The translations under genes were made by a program, and so were the position numbers. From the IMG/VR virus record IMGVR_UViG_3300017782_000046, positions 1 to 42,317 of that record: DNA of 42,317 bases; one strand, 5' to 3'. The first letter of the stretch is position 1; each line of letters opens with the position of its first letter. The notes under the pieces are model-generated. The model saw nothing but the letters and a program-made list of their open reading frames with translations, did not search any database and was not told where the DNA came from. Source of the DNA: a virus. Shown one piece after another: positions 7,745 through 14,409 of the stretch.

Positions 7745-8402
7745 TTTCAGGCTCTAATGCAATCCAGTATTGTACTGGTCTTGTTCTATTAACAAAATGT
7801 GAAATCTTTTGTTTTGAGATTGCCACATCATAGTCATCTGATAACATTTTAAAGTTTTCTGCTTTGAAGAACGCTTTAAATGTTTTGTCAGTAGTGCCTA
7901 CTTGGATATCAAACTTGTTAGAAGCTTTATTCTTTCTGTCTTCTGCAACAAGTGTCATATTTTTACCATCACCAACAACTGAAATGTCAGGTAAGTTAAG
8001 AGTAACCACACCTTTCATTAATCTCTCCATATCTGCTTTCTTAAATAAGAAAGATACTTCTGTATCTGGCATAGAGATTGTTTTGGTAGGTGCAACGATA
8101 ACAGATTCATCAGCAAAAGTATATTTACTTTGTGACCTTCCGTCTTTACCAGAAATACCTACACTAGAACCACCATTGAATTTTAAGTTAGGTGTCTCAA
8201 ATAAGTCAACCGTTCTTAAAAACTCTGGTAAGTCATAGATTGCAAACTGCTGGTCAAAGTCTTCTTTAATATCTGCTGTTGCTAGAATATTTTTCATAGT
8301 AGAAATTGTATTTAATTTCTTACCAGGTTTAATCAAAATATTCTGATTTATATTTGCAAAGTTTTTAAGCAATGCAAGCGTGTCGTTAGATAAGTTCATC
8401 AT
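7734..8402 (-). CDS. 45: sliding clamp (T4 gp45)
   Basis: The trimeric DNA polymerase processivity ring, which in T4-like phages is also the activator of late transcription with gp55 and gp33. The N-terminus MNLSNDTLALLKNFANINQNILIKPGKKLNT matches T4 gp45 almost residue for residue, followed by FAIYDLPEFLRTVDLFETPNLKF and a C-terminal HFVNRTRPVQYWIALEPESEF. The length, 222 residues, is close to T4's 228. A consensus sigma-70 promoter lies just upstream and an AAAGGAGAA ribosome site precedes the ATG. The annotated frame begins MMNLSN; the second ATG gives the T4-like terminus. Confidence 0.97.
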   Translation of the reverse strand: MMNLSNDTLALLKNFANINQNILIKPGKKLNTISTMKNILATADIKEDFDQQFAIYDLPEFLRTVDLFETPNLKFNGGSSVGISGKDGRSQSKYTFADESVIVAPTKTISMPDTEVSFLFKKADMERLMKGVVTLNLPDISVVGDGKNMTLVAEDRKNKASNKFDIQVGTTDKTFKAFFKAENFKMLSDDYDVAISKQKISHFVNRTRPVQYWIALEPESEF

Positions 8403-8428
8403 ATATTCTCCTTTGTCATTATTAGAAC

Positions 8429-8457
8429 ATTATATATCATAGTATCGTCTTTGTCAA
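8429..8457 (-). promoter_or_regulatory. sigma-70-type promoter for gp45 and the replication block
   Basis: TTGACA (8452-8457), 17-base spacer, TATAAT (8429-8434), a perfect consensus about 27 bases upstream of the gp45 start. Flanks match the promoter at 4317-4345. It would drive 45, the 38-aa ORF, 44, 62, regA and the ATP-grasp gene. Confidence 0.88.
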
Positions 8458-8461
8458 TAGC

Positions 8462-9007
8462 CTATTCACTTTGTCGTAAATAGTCTAACATCTTCTCTGG
8501 AGTTGTTTCTTCATAAGGGTCGTCATCTTTTCCTTCATTGTTGATACCTGCTTCTTGGAACCATTTCTCAACAACGCCGTTATTAATAACTGCCATATAT
8601 CTCCAACTTCTATTACCGAAACCTAAATGGTTCTTACCAATTAGCATTCCCATAAATCTTGTAAAGTTTCCAGAACCATCTGGAATGAATTTTACTTTTT
8701 CAATGCCCATATGGTCTGCCCAGGCATTCATTACAAAACTATCATTTACTGAAATACAATAAACTTCATCTATTGTAAACTTTGTGATAGTATCATATAG
8801 TTCTTCAAACCCTGGCAACTGCTGACTTGAACAAGTCGGTGTAAATGCACCAGGTAGACTGAATAATACAACTCTTTTATTTTTGAAATAATCGTTTGTT
8901 GTCTTATTCAACCATTGACCACCGATAGCACAACCGCCATCAGTTTCTACTTCGTCACCTTCTCTTACTCTAAAAGTGACCTTTGGTATCTTCATTTCAT
9001 TTTTCAT
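8462..9007 (-). CDS. peroxiredoxin, bacterial Prx5-like
   Basis: A 181-residue thiol peroxidase that reduces hydrogen peroxide and organic peroxides. The family signature PGAFTPTCSSQQLPGFEELYD carries the peroxidatic cysteine C59 and its partner threonine; VYCISVNDSFVMNAWADHMG, NHLGFGNRSWRYMAVINNGVVEKWFQE and the C-terminal DDDPYEETTPEKMLDYLR follow the Prx5-type bacterial proteins closely. Cysteines also occur at 26 and in VYC; a separate resolving cysteine is not obvious. It has its own promoter and an AAAGGAAT ribosome site. A peroxidase fits a phage of sunlit surface water, where host peroxide defence is thin, but that is inference. It was probably acquired from a bacterial host. Confidence 0.93.
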   Translation of the reverse strand: MKNEMKIPKVTFRVREGDEVETDGGCAIGGQWLNKTTNDYFKNKRVVLFSLPGAFTPTCSSQQLPGFEELYDTITKFTIDEVYCISVNDSFVMNAWADHMGIEKVKFIPDGSGNFTRFMGMLIGKNHLGFGNRSWRYMAVINNGVVEKWFQEAGINNEGKDDDPYEETTPEKMLDYLRQSE

Positions 9008-9031
9008 ATTATTCCTTTTGTAATTCTCTAT

Positions 9032-9060
9032 AATATAACATAACTAAACAATTAAGTCAA
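9032..9060 (-). promoter_or_regulatory. sigma-70-type promoter for peroxiredoxin
   Basis: TTGACT (9055-9060), 17-base spacer, TATATT (9032-9037), about 25 bases upstream of the ATG. The -35 directly abuts the 3' arm of a 10-bp inverted repeat (9061-9103). Confidence 0.75.
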
Positions 9061-9103
9061 TAGGCGATGGTTGAATTCTATCTGGCGCACTTCCCATCGC
9101 CTA
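9061..9103 (-). repeat. 10-bp perfect inverted repeat between hsp20 and peroxiredoxin
   Basis: TAGGCGATGG (9061-9070) and CCATCGCCTA (9094-9103) pair perfectly around a 23-base loop. The stem is GC-rich in an AT-rich setting, but no U-run follows on the minus strand, so it is not a standard intrinsic terminator. It could be a transcript-end stabiliser, an RNA processing site or an operator-like element. Confidence 0.6.
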
Positions 9104-9130
9104 TGTAAACCGTTCTCCTTTGTGTATGTT

Positions 9131-9170
9131 ATTAAGTAATATCCGAATCTAATTCTGCGACTTACTTAAT
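9131..9170 (-). repeat. 9-bp inverted repeat at the end of hsp20
   Basis: ATTAAGTAA (9131-9139) pairs with TTACTTAAT (9162-9170), the latter including the hsp20 stop codon, with a 22-base loop. It is AT-rich and not followed by a U-run on the minus strand; a weak 3'-end structure is possible. Confidence 0.4.
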
Positions 9171-9608
9171 TTTGATTGTTCTAGGTTTTTTACTATCTGG
9201 AACAATCTTCTCTAAACTGACTTTTAAAAGTCCGTCTTTGAGTTCAGCACCTTTGATTTCTACATCATCAGCGATTGTGAAAGACCTACTAAAATGTCTT
9301 TTCGCAATACCTTTGTGTAAAACTTCAGGTCCTTTTTTATCACTCTCTTCTTTATGTAAAGATTTGATAGATAAAACACTATCAGCATAATCAACAGAAA
9401 CATCTGATTTAGAATATCCTGCTAATGCTAATTCAATATCGTAAGTAAAGTCTCCAGTCTTTACGATATTATATGGTGGAAAGTTTGGGACTCTATTACC
9501 GAAGTCTGTAGTATCTAACATAGTTTCAAAACTATTAAATACATCATCAAACCCTACGGTCATAGGTCTTAAATTGTTAAAAAATGAAATTGCTCTGTGA
9601 TTGGTCAT
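9162..9608 (-). CDS. hsp20: small heat-shock protein Hsp20
   Basis: A 148-residue alpha-crystallin-domain chaperone of the IbpA type. The N-terminal MTNHRAISFFNNLRPMTVGFDDVFNSFE is followed by the core: NFPPYNIVKTGDFTYDIELALAGYSKSDVSVDYADSVLSIKS, then KGIAKRHFSRSFTIADDVEIKGAELKDGLLKVSLEKI, with the characteristic G-L-L-K-V-S strand and a C-terminal basic tail. It holds unfolding proteins in a refoldable state. Hsp20 is part of the common gene set of T4-like cyanophages and related marine phages. It has a strong AAGGAGG ribosome site and a combined early/late-type promoter upstream. Confidence 0.96.
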   Translation of the reverse strand: MTNHRAISFFNNLRPMTVGFDDVFNSFETMLDTTDFGNRVPNFPPYNIVKTGDFTYDIELALAGYSKSDVSVDYADSVLSIKSLHKEESDKKGPEVLHKGIAKRHFSRSFTIADDVEIKGAELKDGLLKVSLEKIVPDSKKPRTIKIK

Positions 9609-9672
9609 TATGAACCTCCTTATTAGTAAGCAAAGTTAATGTTAAGAGAACCCATTATGGCGTTCTCATAGT

Positions 9673-9704
9673 TATTTATATAATCATTATATCTCATTTG
9701 TCAA
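9673..9704 (-). promoter_or_regulatory. hybrid early/late promoter for hsp20
   Basis: A perfect T4-type late box TATAAATA (9673-9680) lies 65 bases before the ATG, and TTGACA (9699-9704) lies 18 bases further upstream, so the late box can also act as a sigma-70 -10 (TATAAA). Both early (host sigma-70) and late (gp55) reading are possible. Confidence 0.65.
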
Positions 9705-9724
9705 GTCTTTCAAATAAATTAAGT

Positions 9725-9906
9725 GGTGGTTTCTTTTAATTGTGTACCACCAAAACAATCAGCGCTTTAGGTTCAGAATTTAGAGAGCAGAACCAGAGGT
9801 AACTTAATACCTAACTTACTCTAGCGACACCGTATTTAATGTTCTATCTACATTGGGTAATTACGGCACCCTATATCCTCTAATAGGTCTTATGAATTGC
9901 CTATCA
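9725..9906 (-). ncRNA. candidate structured RNA between bS21 and Hsp20
   Basis: The 341 bases between bS21 (stop at 9950) and hsp20 (start at 9608) hold no convincing gene but a series of ordered inverted repeats. In minus-strand order: TGATAGG with CCTATTA (9900-9906/9881-9887, one G-U pair); CCGTA with TACGG (9862-9866/9830-9834) enclosing AATGT with ACATT (9850-9854/9838-9842); CGCT with AGCG (9823-9826/9763-9766) enclosing two hairpins, AGGTA/TACCT (9808-9812/9797-9801) and GGTTC/GAACC (9790-9794/9770-9774), which makes a three-way junction; and GGTGGT with ACCACC (9746-9751/9725-9730). It could be a riboswitch-like leader of hsp20, a bS21-binding RNA or a free small RNA. It does not form a tRNA cloverleaf. 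I match it to no known class. Confidence 0.45.
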
Positions 9907-9949
9907 GTATTATATATACACTCACAATCGGTGAGGAGGATAATTCCAT

Positions 9950-10159
9950 CTAAAAGCCTCTTTGTGCTTTTAATTTCTTTTGTTTCTTCTTCCAGGCAGC
10001 AGCCATTTCTTTATTCTTACGGATCCTTTTATCACTAGGTTTCTCGTAATATTGTCTTTGGCGTATCTCCTTGACTAGTCCTTCTTTAGCAACTTTTTTC
10101 TTAAGCACTCTCATTGCTTGTTCCAAGTTACCATTACGAACGGTTACAAGTATACTCAA
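9950..10159 (-). CDS. rpsU: ribosomal protein bS21
   Basis: A 69-residue homologue of the small-subunit protein bS21: SILVTVRNGNLEQAMRVLKKKVAKEGLVKEIRQRQYYEKPSDKRIRKNKEMAAAWKKKQKK. bS21 sits near the mRNA exit and anti-Shine-Dalgarno region, and phage-encoded copies, known from pelagic phages, probably replace the host protein on ribosomes to favour phage mRNAs. The start is TTG, placed nine bases after a full GGGAGG ribosome site; this site overlaps the end of the DUF3310 gene, so the two are coupled. The structured RNA follows directly downstream. Confidence 0.96.
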   Translation of the reverse strand: MSILVTVRNGNLEQAMRVLKKKVAKEGLVKEIRQRQYYEKPSDKRIRKNKEMAAAWKKKQKKLKAQRGF

Positions 10160-10161
10160 AC

Positions 10162-10437
10162 TTATTTACCTCCCTTCAAGGTATTGTCTTCACTACTCAT
10201 TAATAATATAACATAATGGATTGCTTTCAGCAAATCCTTTCTGTTTCTTCCTGCTTTCTTACCATACCTGCAAAGATACTTAATAGCATTTGCTTGGCAA
10301 AAATCTTTATCTACATTCAAGTGTCTTAACATATCTTGCACTTGAAAACCATCTTTGGTTGTACTATAATGTTCACCATATGTGCTTTCAACATATGTTT
10401 TAATTTCTTTTATAATTTTATCTTCATTGTATTTCAT
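10162..10437 (-). CDS. DUF3310 protein (T7 gp1.7-like)
   Basis: The core GEHYSTTKDGFQVQDMLRHLNVDKDFCQANAIKYLCRYGKKAGRNRKDLLKAIHYVILLM matches DUF3310, the domain found in T7 gene 1.7, which has been described as a nucleotide kinase. The protein here is 91 residues, little more than the domain, so enzymatic activity is uncertain. I start it at the second in-frame ATG (10437), which follows GAAGG by 7 bases; an upstream ATG at 10461 would add MNINRRYI and overlaps a late box. A terminator separates it from the AAA+ gene. Confidence 0.78.
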   Translation of the reverse strand: MKYNEDKIIKEIKTYVESTYGEHYSTTKDGFQVQDMLRHLNVDKDFCQANAIKYLCRYGKKAGRNRKDLLKAIHYVILLMSSEDNTLKGGK

Positions 10438-10448
10438 AATGTACCTTC

Positions 10449-10456
10449 TATTTATA
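10449..10456 (-). promoter_or_regulatory. possible T4-type late box before DUF3310/bS21
   Basis: A perfect TATAAATA on the minus strand, directly after the intrinsic terminator of the AAA+ gene. With the T4 spacing (-13 to -6) transcription would start near 10443, only 6 bases before the ATG and inside the ribosome site, so either the mRNA is nearly leaderless or the match is chance. Confidence 0.4.
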
Positions 10457-10472
10457 TTCAAATTACTAGTGT

Positions 10473-10505
10473 AAAAAATGGAGAGAGGCCACTACACCTC
10501 TCCCC
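10473..10505 (-). terminator. intrinsic terminator after the MoxR/CobS-like gene
   Basis: On the minus strand GGGGAGAGG (10497-10505), loop of 8, CCTCTCTCC (10480-10488), then A and six Ts (10473-10478). The 9-bp stem has one G-U pair and is strong for this AT-rich genome. It closes the AAA+ transcript 26 bases after the stop codon. Confidence 0.85.
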
Positions 10506-10530
10506 AAGGACCACACTATGAATAGATTTA

Positions 10531-11784
10531 TTAGACGAAGTCCTCTTCGGATTCGTCATCTTCCTCACTATCATTGGACATCATTTGTTCCTTTAATGCT
10601 GTGTCTTTCTGCTCTTGAGCAATACTCTCGGCAGTAGCACCGGCATCCACTTTCGTGTACAAGTCAACAAAAGAAGCTTTTGTATCGTTATCAAATCTAT
10701 TAGTACATAGTTCAATCGCCTTCATCTTATTTCCAAAGATTGAATAAGCTTGTACAATGTGTACTAATCTTCTTGTACTGATAATCTCATCAACCCCACC
10801 GTCAAAGTAGGTCTTTCTGATTACATCAGCCCAAGTTGATAACTTCTCAACATACTGAACATCTTTCTTACCTGATTGAGCAAGAGTGTTGTTAAGTATT
10901 TTTTGTTCAGTTTTAGCAGATGGATACTGCTGTTCAAAGGTAACTGGAAATCTTTCTAGGAAAGCTTCGTTCAGTATGTTAGTACCGATAAACTTACCAT
11001 CATCACTTCCTTGACCTTTAGTATTAGCAGTAGCGACTACATTGAAACCAGCACTTGGTTTAACGAATTTGTTAATCTTCTTAACATAAACTCCGTTACC
11101 TTCAAGGATTGGTTGTAGACACATAATCTTGTTAGAAGCAAGGTCAACTTCATCAAGGAGCAATATTGCACCTCTCTCCATCGCCTCAATAACAGGACCA
11201 TTCTGCCAAACGGTTTGACCGTCTCTTAATCTGTAACCTCCAAGTAAATCATCTTCATCGGTTTCAATTGTAATGTTTACTCTTATCAGTTCTCTCTTTG
11301 CCTCAGCGGCAGCTTGAACAACTGAAAAAGTTTTACCATTACCAGATAGACCGGTTATGAATATTGGATAAAATTGTTTTGACTTAACAATGTTTCTAAC
11401 ATCAGGATGATTTCCGAAAGGAACGAAAGTAGCGTCTTTGTTCGGAACAAGGTTATCAACTAAAGACGAAACAACATACGCAGCTTCAGAAACTTTAGTA
11501 GTCTCTTCAACTTTTGGTATTGTTGGTGTTTCAGTTGCCTTATCATTTAAGACATTAGGCATTGTAATTGGAGTAGCAGTTGGCACTTCGCCATTCGTAG
11601 GAATCTTATAAGTTCCTCTGCCTACTCTTAACTCTGGATTCCTAACTAACCATTGTGGTTTGAAATTCATACCGAGAGATTTAGATACTGATAATAATTC
11701 TGCATTATCTAAAGTATCTTTTTTCGGAAACATCTTTGTACAAGCGTTTACGAATTCTTGTTGTTTTTCATTTAGTGTTATCAT
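10531..11784 (-). CDS. MoxR/CobS-like AAA+ ATPase
   Basis: A 417-residue AAA+ ATPase. Walker A is GLSGNGKT (145-152), Walker B ILLLDEVD (207-214), sensor-1 region NVVATANTKGQGSDDGKFIGTN, and an arginine-containing LNEAFLERFPVTFEQQYPS follows, the pattern of CobS and MoxR ATPases (marine T4-like phages often carry one annotated CobS). Residues 1-140 include a Thr/Pro/Val-rich linker; the C-terminus is very acidic (SNDSEEDDESEEDF). The preferred ATG follows AAAGGAAA by 7 bases, but an in-frame ATG ten codons upstream (MYKMKQKENTM reading) cannot be excluded. Partner of the VWA protein encoded immediately upstream; together they resemble a MoxR-VWA or CobS-CobT chaperone/chelatase pair. True cobalt insertion is unlikely because no cobalamin gene is near. 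Confidence 0.88.
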   Translation of the reverse strand: MITLNEKQQEFVNACTKMFPKKDTLDNAELLSVSKSLGMNFKPQWLVRNPELRVGRGTYKIPTNGEVPTATPITMPNVLNDKATETPTIPKVEETTKVSEAAYVVSSLVDNLVPNKDATFVPFGNHPDVRNIVKSKQFYPIFITGLSGNGKTFSVVQAAAEAKRELIRVNITIETDEDDLLGGYRLRDGQTVWQNGPVIEAMERGAILLLDEVDLASNKIMCLQPILEGNGVYVKKINKFVKPSAGFNVVATANTKGQGSDDGKFIGTNILNEAFLERFPVTFEQQYPSAKTEQKILNNTLAQSGKKDVQYVEKLSTWADVIRKTYFDGGVDEIISTRRLVHIVQAYSIFGNKMKAIELCTNRFDNDTKASFVDLYTKVDAGATAESIAQEQKDTALKEQMMSNDSEEDDESEEDFV

Positions 11785-11816
11785 AGTGTTTTCCTTTTGT
11801 TTCATTTTATACAAGT

Positions 11817-11845
11817 ATTATACCACACTTAAAAGCATATGTCAA
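11817..11845 (-). promoter_or_regulatory. sigma-70-type promoter for the AAA+ gene
   Basis: TTGACA (11840-11845), 17-base spacer, TATAAT (11817-11822): perfect consensus. Upstream of the -35 are A-tracts resembling an UP element. CTTGACATATGCT is shared with the VWA gene promoter at 14244-14272, and the transcript leader of each contains the same 15-mer AAATGAAACAAAAGG (11793-11807 here). Confidence 0.9.
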
Positions 11846-11904
11846 GCGAAAAGTGAGCATTTTTTCATTTTTTTTTACTAAGGTTTTCAACGATTTCTCC
11901 CCCA

Positions 11905-14211
11905 TTAGGCAACCTGTCTGATAAATTTACTTAACAGCACTCTGGATACCGTTCTGGATTTCATTGATTTGGTAAATATTCTCTTAATATCACCTTTCTT
12001 AGCGTCTTCTTTTAACTCATTAAGGTCAGAATTTTGTACTGACATATCCTTACCATTAATAAGATAAAATTCATTGTAACCGTTTTGAGATACAGCAACT
12101 GATTTGTTTTTTGAAAACTCTTTTTTCAATTGCATTGTTTTTTGTTCTCTCAAAGACCAATCTTTTATGTGTTCAAGTCCAAGGTATCTTTCAAACTCCC
12201 AACTTCTTCTAGTCTTAACAATAAAGAAACCGATAGTTGTAATACCATATTTCTTTTTAAGTCCTTGAAGTAATAAAGCAGTTGTATTACCTTTAGTCTT
12301 AATATACTTACTACCAATTTTTAGTAATGCTGTCTTACCGTAACCGTCTCTTTTGACAGCAAGTCCATCTTCTGTATTAGTGTAAGTAGACTTGTTATCA
12401 TTATTTGAGTGACCATCGGTCAATGTAATTAATGACATTTTTTCTACTTGATACTTTTGTTTGAACATTGGAATAATCTTATTCATTGCAGCCAAACTTT
12501 CATTCAACGGTGTAGAAGAAAGACAAAATGCTCTTGGAGGATATAGATACTCAACATATCCGTCTCTTCTCCAGTTTCTATTATCTGAATAATGTTTAGC
12601 ATATGACCACAAGAACATCATAGATTGCTCAAGGTCTGTTTTCTTTAATGTATGAGAAGCAACTTCTACTAGATTAAAGTCATCAAAGTGAGCGTTACCA
12701 ACATTATAATTAAATGACTTTCTTGCTTTTCTAATTTCGTCTCTTTTCATCCAGTTGTAATCATCATCACTATCAATCTTGTCAGCAAAGAAATAAACTT
12801 TGAATGGAATATTGATTTGTTTTACAAACCAAACTAGTTGACATAATTGTTCAACCGTTTTGTCAATAATAGGTGCCATACTTCCTGACCAATCAAGTAA
12901 TAAAATCATACCGTGGTTTTTAGCGTCAGGAATAACAGACATTCTTTTGAAAATATCTTCTGAAAATTTGTAGTCTTTTAGTTTAAGAGGATCCAAGATA
13001 CCGGTTTTATCGGTAGTCATTCTCTTATAACCATCAGCAGACTTTTTCATTTCAAATTCTTTTACAAGGTACTGAATAGTTTTTTTACTATCTCTATGGA
13101 ATGTTTTAAATCTTTCCATATTGTCTTTATATGTGTGAGTATAGTTTTGAGCATTTTTAATATTTCTATTTAACCATTGTTTAGTTGGAATAATAATGTC
13201 ATCAAGGTTACTATCAGGTAAAGTCATATATGAATAACCTCTATGTTCGGTATTCACATAATCTTTTTTAGTATTCTGTTCGGCACTCTCACTAGTAATA
13301 GACTTCAAAGGCATATTGATTTTTACATCTTTACCACCTGCACCGTCTGGATTAGCGTGTTGGTCTTTTACACTAGAAGATTTATCTTCTTTGTCTTCGC
13401 CGTCTCCGTTGTTCTTGTTTTCTCCGTCTTCTGATTTTGATGAGTTGTCTCCTTCTTCTTTTGAAGATTTGTTTCCGTCTTGTTTATTTTCTCCACTCTC
13501 CGTCTCTTCGTTAGATTGGTCAGACGATTGAGATTGAGAAGGTGATTGTGAATTTCCATCAGTTTCTTGTTCCTTTTCTTTTTGTCCGTATGCTTTCACT
13601 AGAGGGTGATTATCAAAGTCAGGAAGTTTAGATAAATTCTCGTTCATCTTCTTCTGCCAATCAGCAAGTCTCTTAGCAAGTTCAACAACATCTTTGTAAG
13701 TTTTAATTTTTTCTACTTCAGCAAACCAAGTCTTATCAATATCTGATAAATCAAATGATAATGTTTCAGATGATTTGTAAAAAAGGTTAATCTTGTCAAT
13801 TAACATTAAGTCTGTATTTAAATTTTTGTCTGAACAACCAAAGAAGTTATCAGCCCATAAGATTTTGAAACCGTCTTGGTAGTCGGCAACTACACCAGGA
13901 TATTGTTTCTTAATAATTTTGTCAATTCTGCAATCTTCTAATACATTGATATAATCTCTAATATCACCATTCTCTTCTACTGATTTTTTCCAACCTTTTT
14001 GAGGAGTATGTAAAGCGTGGGCAACTTCGTGGGCAATCAACATATCGTAAACTGCACCTTTTGGATTTTTGAAAACTGGAATAGTAAGTACCCTATCTTC
14101 TAAATTAAAAGAAGCGGTCTGTACATTGTCGTGTTGTACTTGTAGATTTTCTGTTGCTAATAATTTAGCAAGTCCTGATTTTGCGTCAAAATTTATAGTA
14201 GTGTTTTTCAT
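11905..14211 (-). CDS. VWA protein with HEXXH metallopeptidase-like domain (CobT-like)
   Basis: A 768-residue protein. The N-terminal domain has HEVAHALHTP (61-70) and a downstream NVLEDCRIDK (glutamate at 92), the arrangement of zinc metallopeptidases. Residues about 210-290 are a low-complexity acidic/Ser/Asn linker. The C-terminal half is a von Willebrand A domain with MIDAS motif LLLDWSGSM (D440, S442, S444) and TLTDGHSN further on. It resembles CobT-type partners of MoxR/CobS ATPases, in which the VWA domain contacts substrate or the ATPase ring. The preferred ATG follows AAAGGC by 8 bases; an in-frame ATG seven codons upstream (MKQKATLM) also exists. It lies directly upstream of the AAA+ gene with a 120-base gap holding that gene's promoter. 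Confidence 0.85.
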   Translation of the reverse strand: MKNTTINFDAKSGLAKLLATENLQVQHDNVQTASFNLEDRVLTIPVFKNPKGAVYDMLIAHEVAHALHTPQKGWKKSVEENGDIRDYINVLEDCRIDKIIKKQYPGVVADYQDGFKILWADNFFGCSDKNLNTDLMLIDKINLFYKSSETLSFDLSDIDKTWFAEVEKIKTYKDVVELAKRLADWQKKMNENLSKLPDFDNHPLVKAYGQKEKEQETDGNSQSPSQSQSSDQSNEETESGENKQDGNKSSKEEGDNSSKSEDGENKNNGDGEDKEDKSSSVKDQHANPDGAGGKDVKINMPLKSITSESAEQNTKKDYVNTEHRGYSYMTLPDSNLDDIIIPTKQWLNRNIKNAQNYTHTYKDNMERFKTFHRDSKKTIQYLVKEFEMKKSADGYKRMTTDKTGILDPLKLKDYKFSEDIFKRMSVIPDAKNHGMILLLDWSGSMAPIIDKTVEQLCQLVWFVKQINIPFKVYFFADKIDSDDDYNWMKRDEIRKARKSFNYNVGNAHFDDFNLVEVASHTLKKTDLEQSMMFLWSYAKHYSDNRNWRRDGYVEYLYPPRAFCLSSTPLNESLAAMNKIIPMFKQKYQVEKMSLITLTDGHSNNDNKSTYTNTEDGLAVKRDGYGKTALLKIGSKYIKTKGNTTALLLQGLKKKYGITTIGFFIVKTRRSWEFERYLGLEHIKDWSLREQKTMQLKKEFSKNKSVAVSQNGYNEFYLINGKDMSVQNSDLNELKEDAKKGDIKRIFTKSMKSRTVSRVLLSKFIRQVA

Positions 14212-14243
14212 TAGTGTTGCCTTTTGTTTCATTTAATATATAC

Positions 14244-14272
14244 ATAATACCATAGTTCGTAGCATATGTCAA
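14244..14272 (-). promoter_or_regulatory. sigma-70-type promoter for the VWA gene
   Basis: TTGACA (14267-14272), 17-base spacer, TATTAT (14244-14249). The 15-mer AAATGAAACAAAAGG (14220-14234) lies in the leader, as in the AAA+ gene. Upstream A-tracts (14295-14312) look like an UP element, with a short inverted repeat GAGCAT/ATGCTC at 14282-14294 beside them. Confidence 0.85.
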
Positions 14273-14377
14273 GCACTTTCCGAGCATTATGCTCATTTTT
14301 TTCACTTTTTTTATCCGTATGGAATATAGGGTTTTGTGTATATCTTATCAATTTCTGCTAAAATCGTCAAAAAACGA

Positions 14378-14409
14378 GGGGCTAGGAGGGCGGACAAGAG
14401 GGTTTAGGG
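14378..14409 (+). other. G-rich tract in the gap between methyltransferase and VWA gene
   Basis: The 228-base gap 14212-14439 has, besides the promoter, a GC-rich patch unlike the rest of the window. On the plus strand four G-runs (GGGG 14378-14381, GGG 14388-14390, 14400-14402, 14407-14409) are separated by loops of 6, 9 and 4 bases, a relaxed quadruplex pattern; the minus-strand transcript would be C-rich. A palindrome GGGAGCTCCC follows at 14407-14416. Role unknown. Confidence 0.45.

Noticed and set aside
9010-9083. 17-codon ORF (MGSAPDRIQPSPIDLIV) across the 10-bp inverted repeat
   Set aside because: The GGAGA site is about 17 bases from the ATG, too far, and the frame overlaps the peroxiredoxin promoter.
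9725-9906. tRNA gene in the bS21-Hsp20 gap
   Set aside because: GGTTC/GAACC and similar arms looked like T-arms, but the loop is 15 bases, and no 7-bp acceptor stem or anticodon arm can be arranged on either strand.
9893-9949. 19-codon ORF directly after bS21 (starting MELSSSPIV)
   Set aside because: It has a weak ribosome site but runs into the structured region, with no sign of conservation or of a fold; chance is the simpler explanation.
13243-13531. Plus-strand and alternate minus-strand frames over the middle of the VWA gene
   Set aside because: They lie over the low-complexity acidic linker, whose Ser/Glu/Asp/Lys codons give open frames on other strands; no ribosome sites or family motifs.
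10531-14211. True cobalt chelatase (CobS/CobT) for vitamin B12 synthesis
   Set aside because: No CobN or other cobalamin gene is near, and the HEXXH plus VWA arrangement fits MoxR-type protein remodelling better.
14282-14312. Plus-strand intrinsic terminator (GAGCAT/ATGCTC followed by T-runs)
   Set aside because: The stem is only 5-6 bp with almost no loop and no plus-strand transcript leads into it; the T-runs are better read as minus-strand A-tracts upstream of the VWA promoter.
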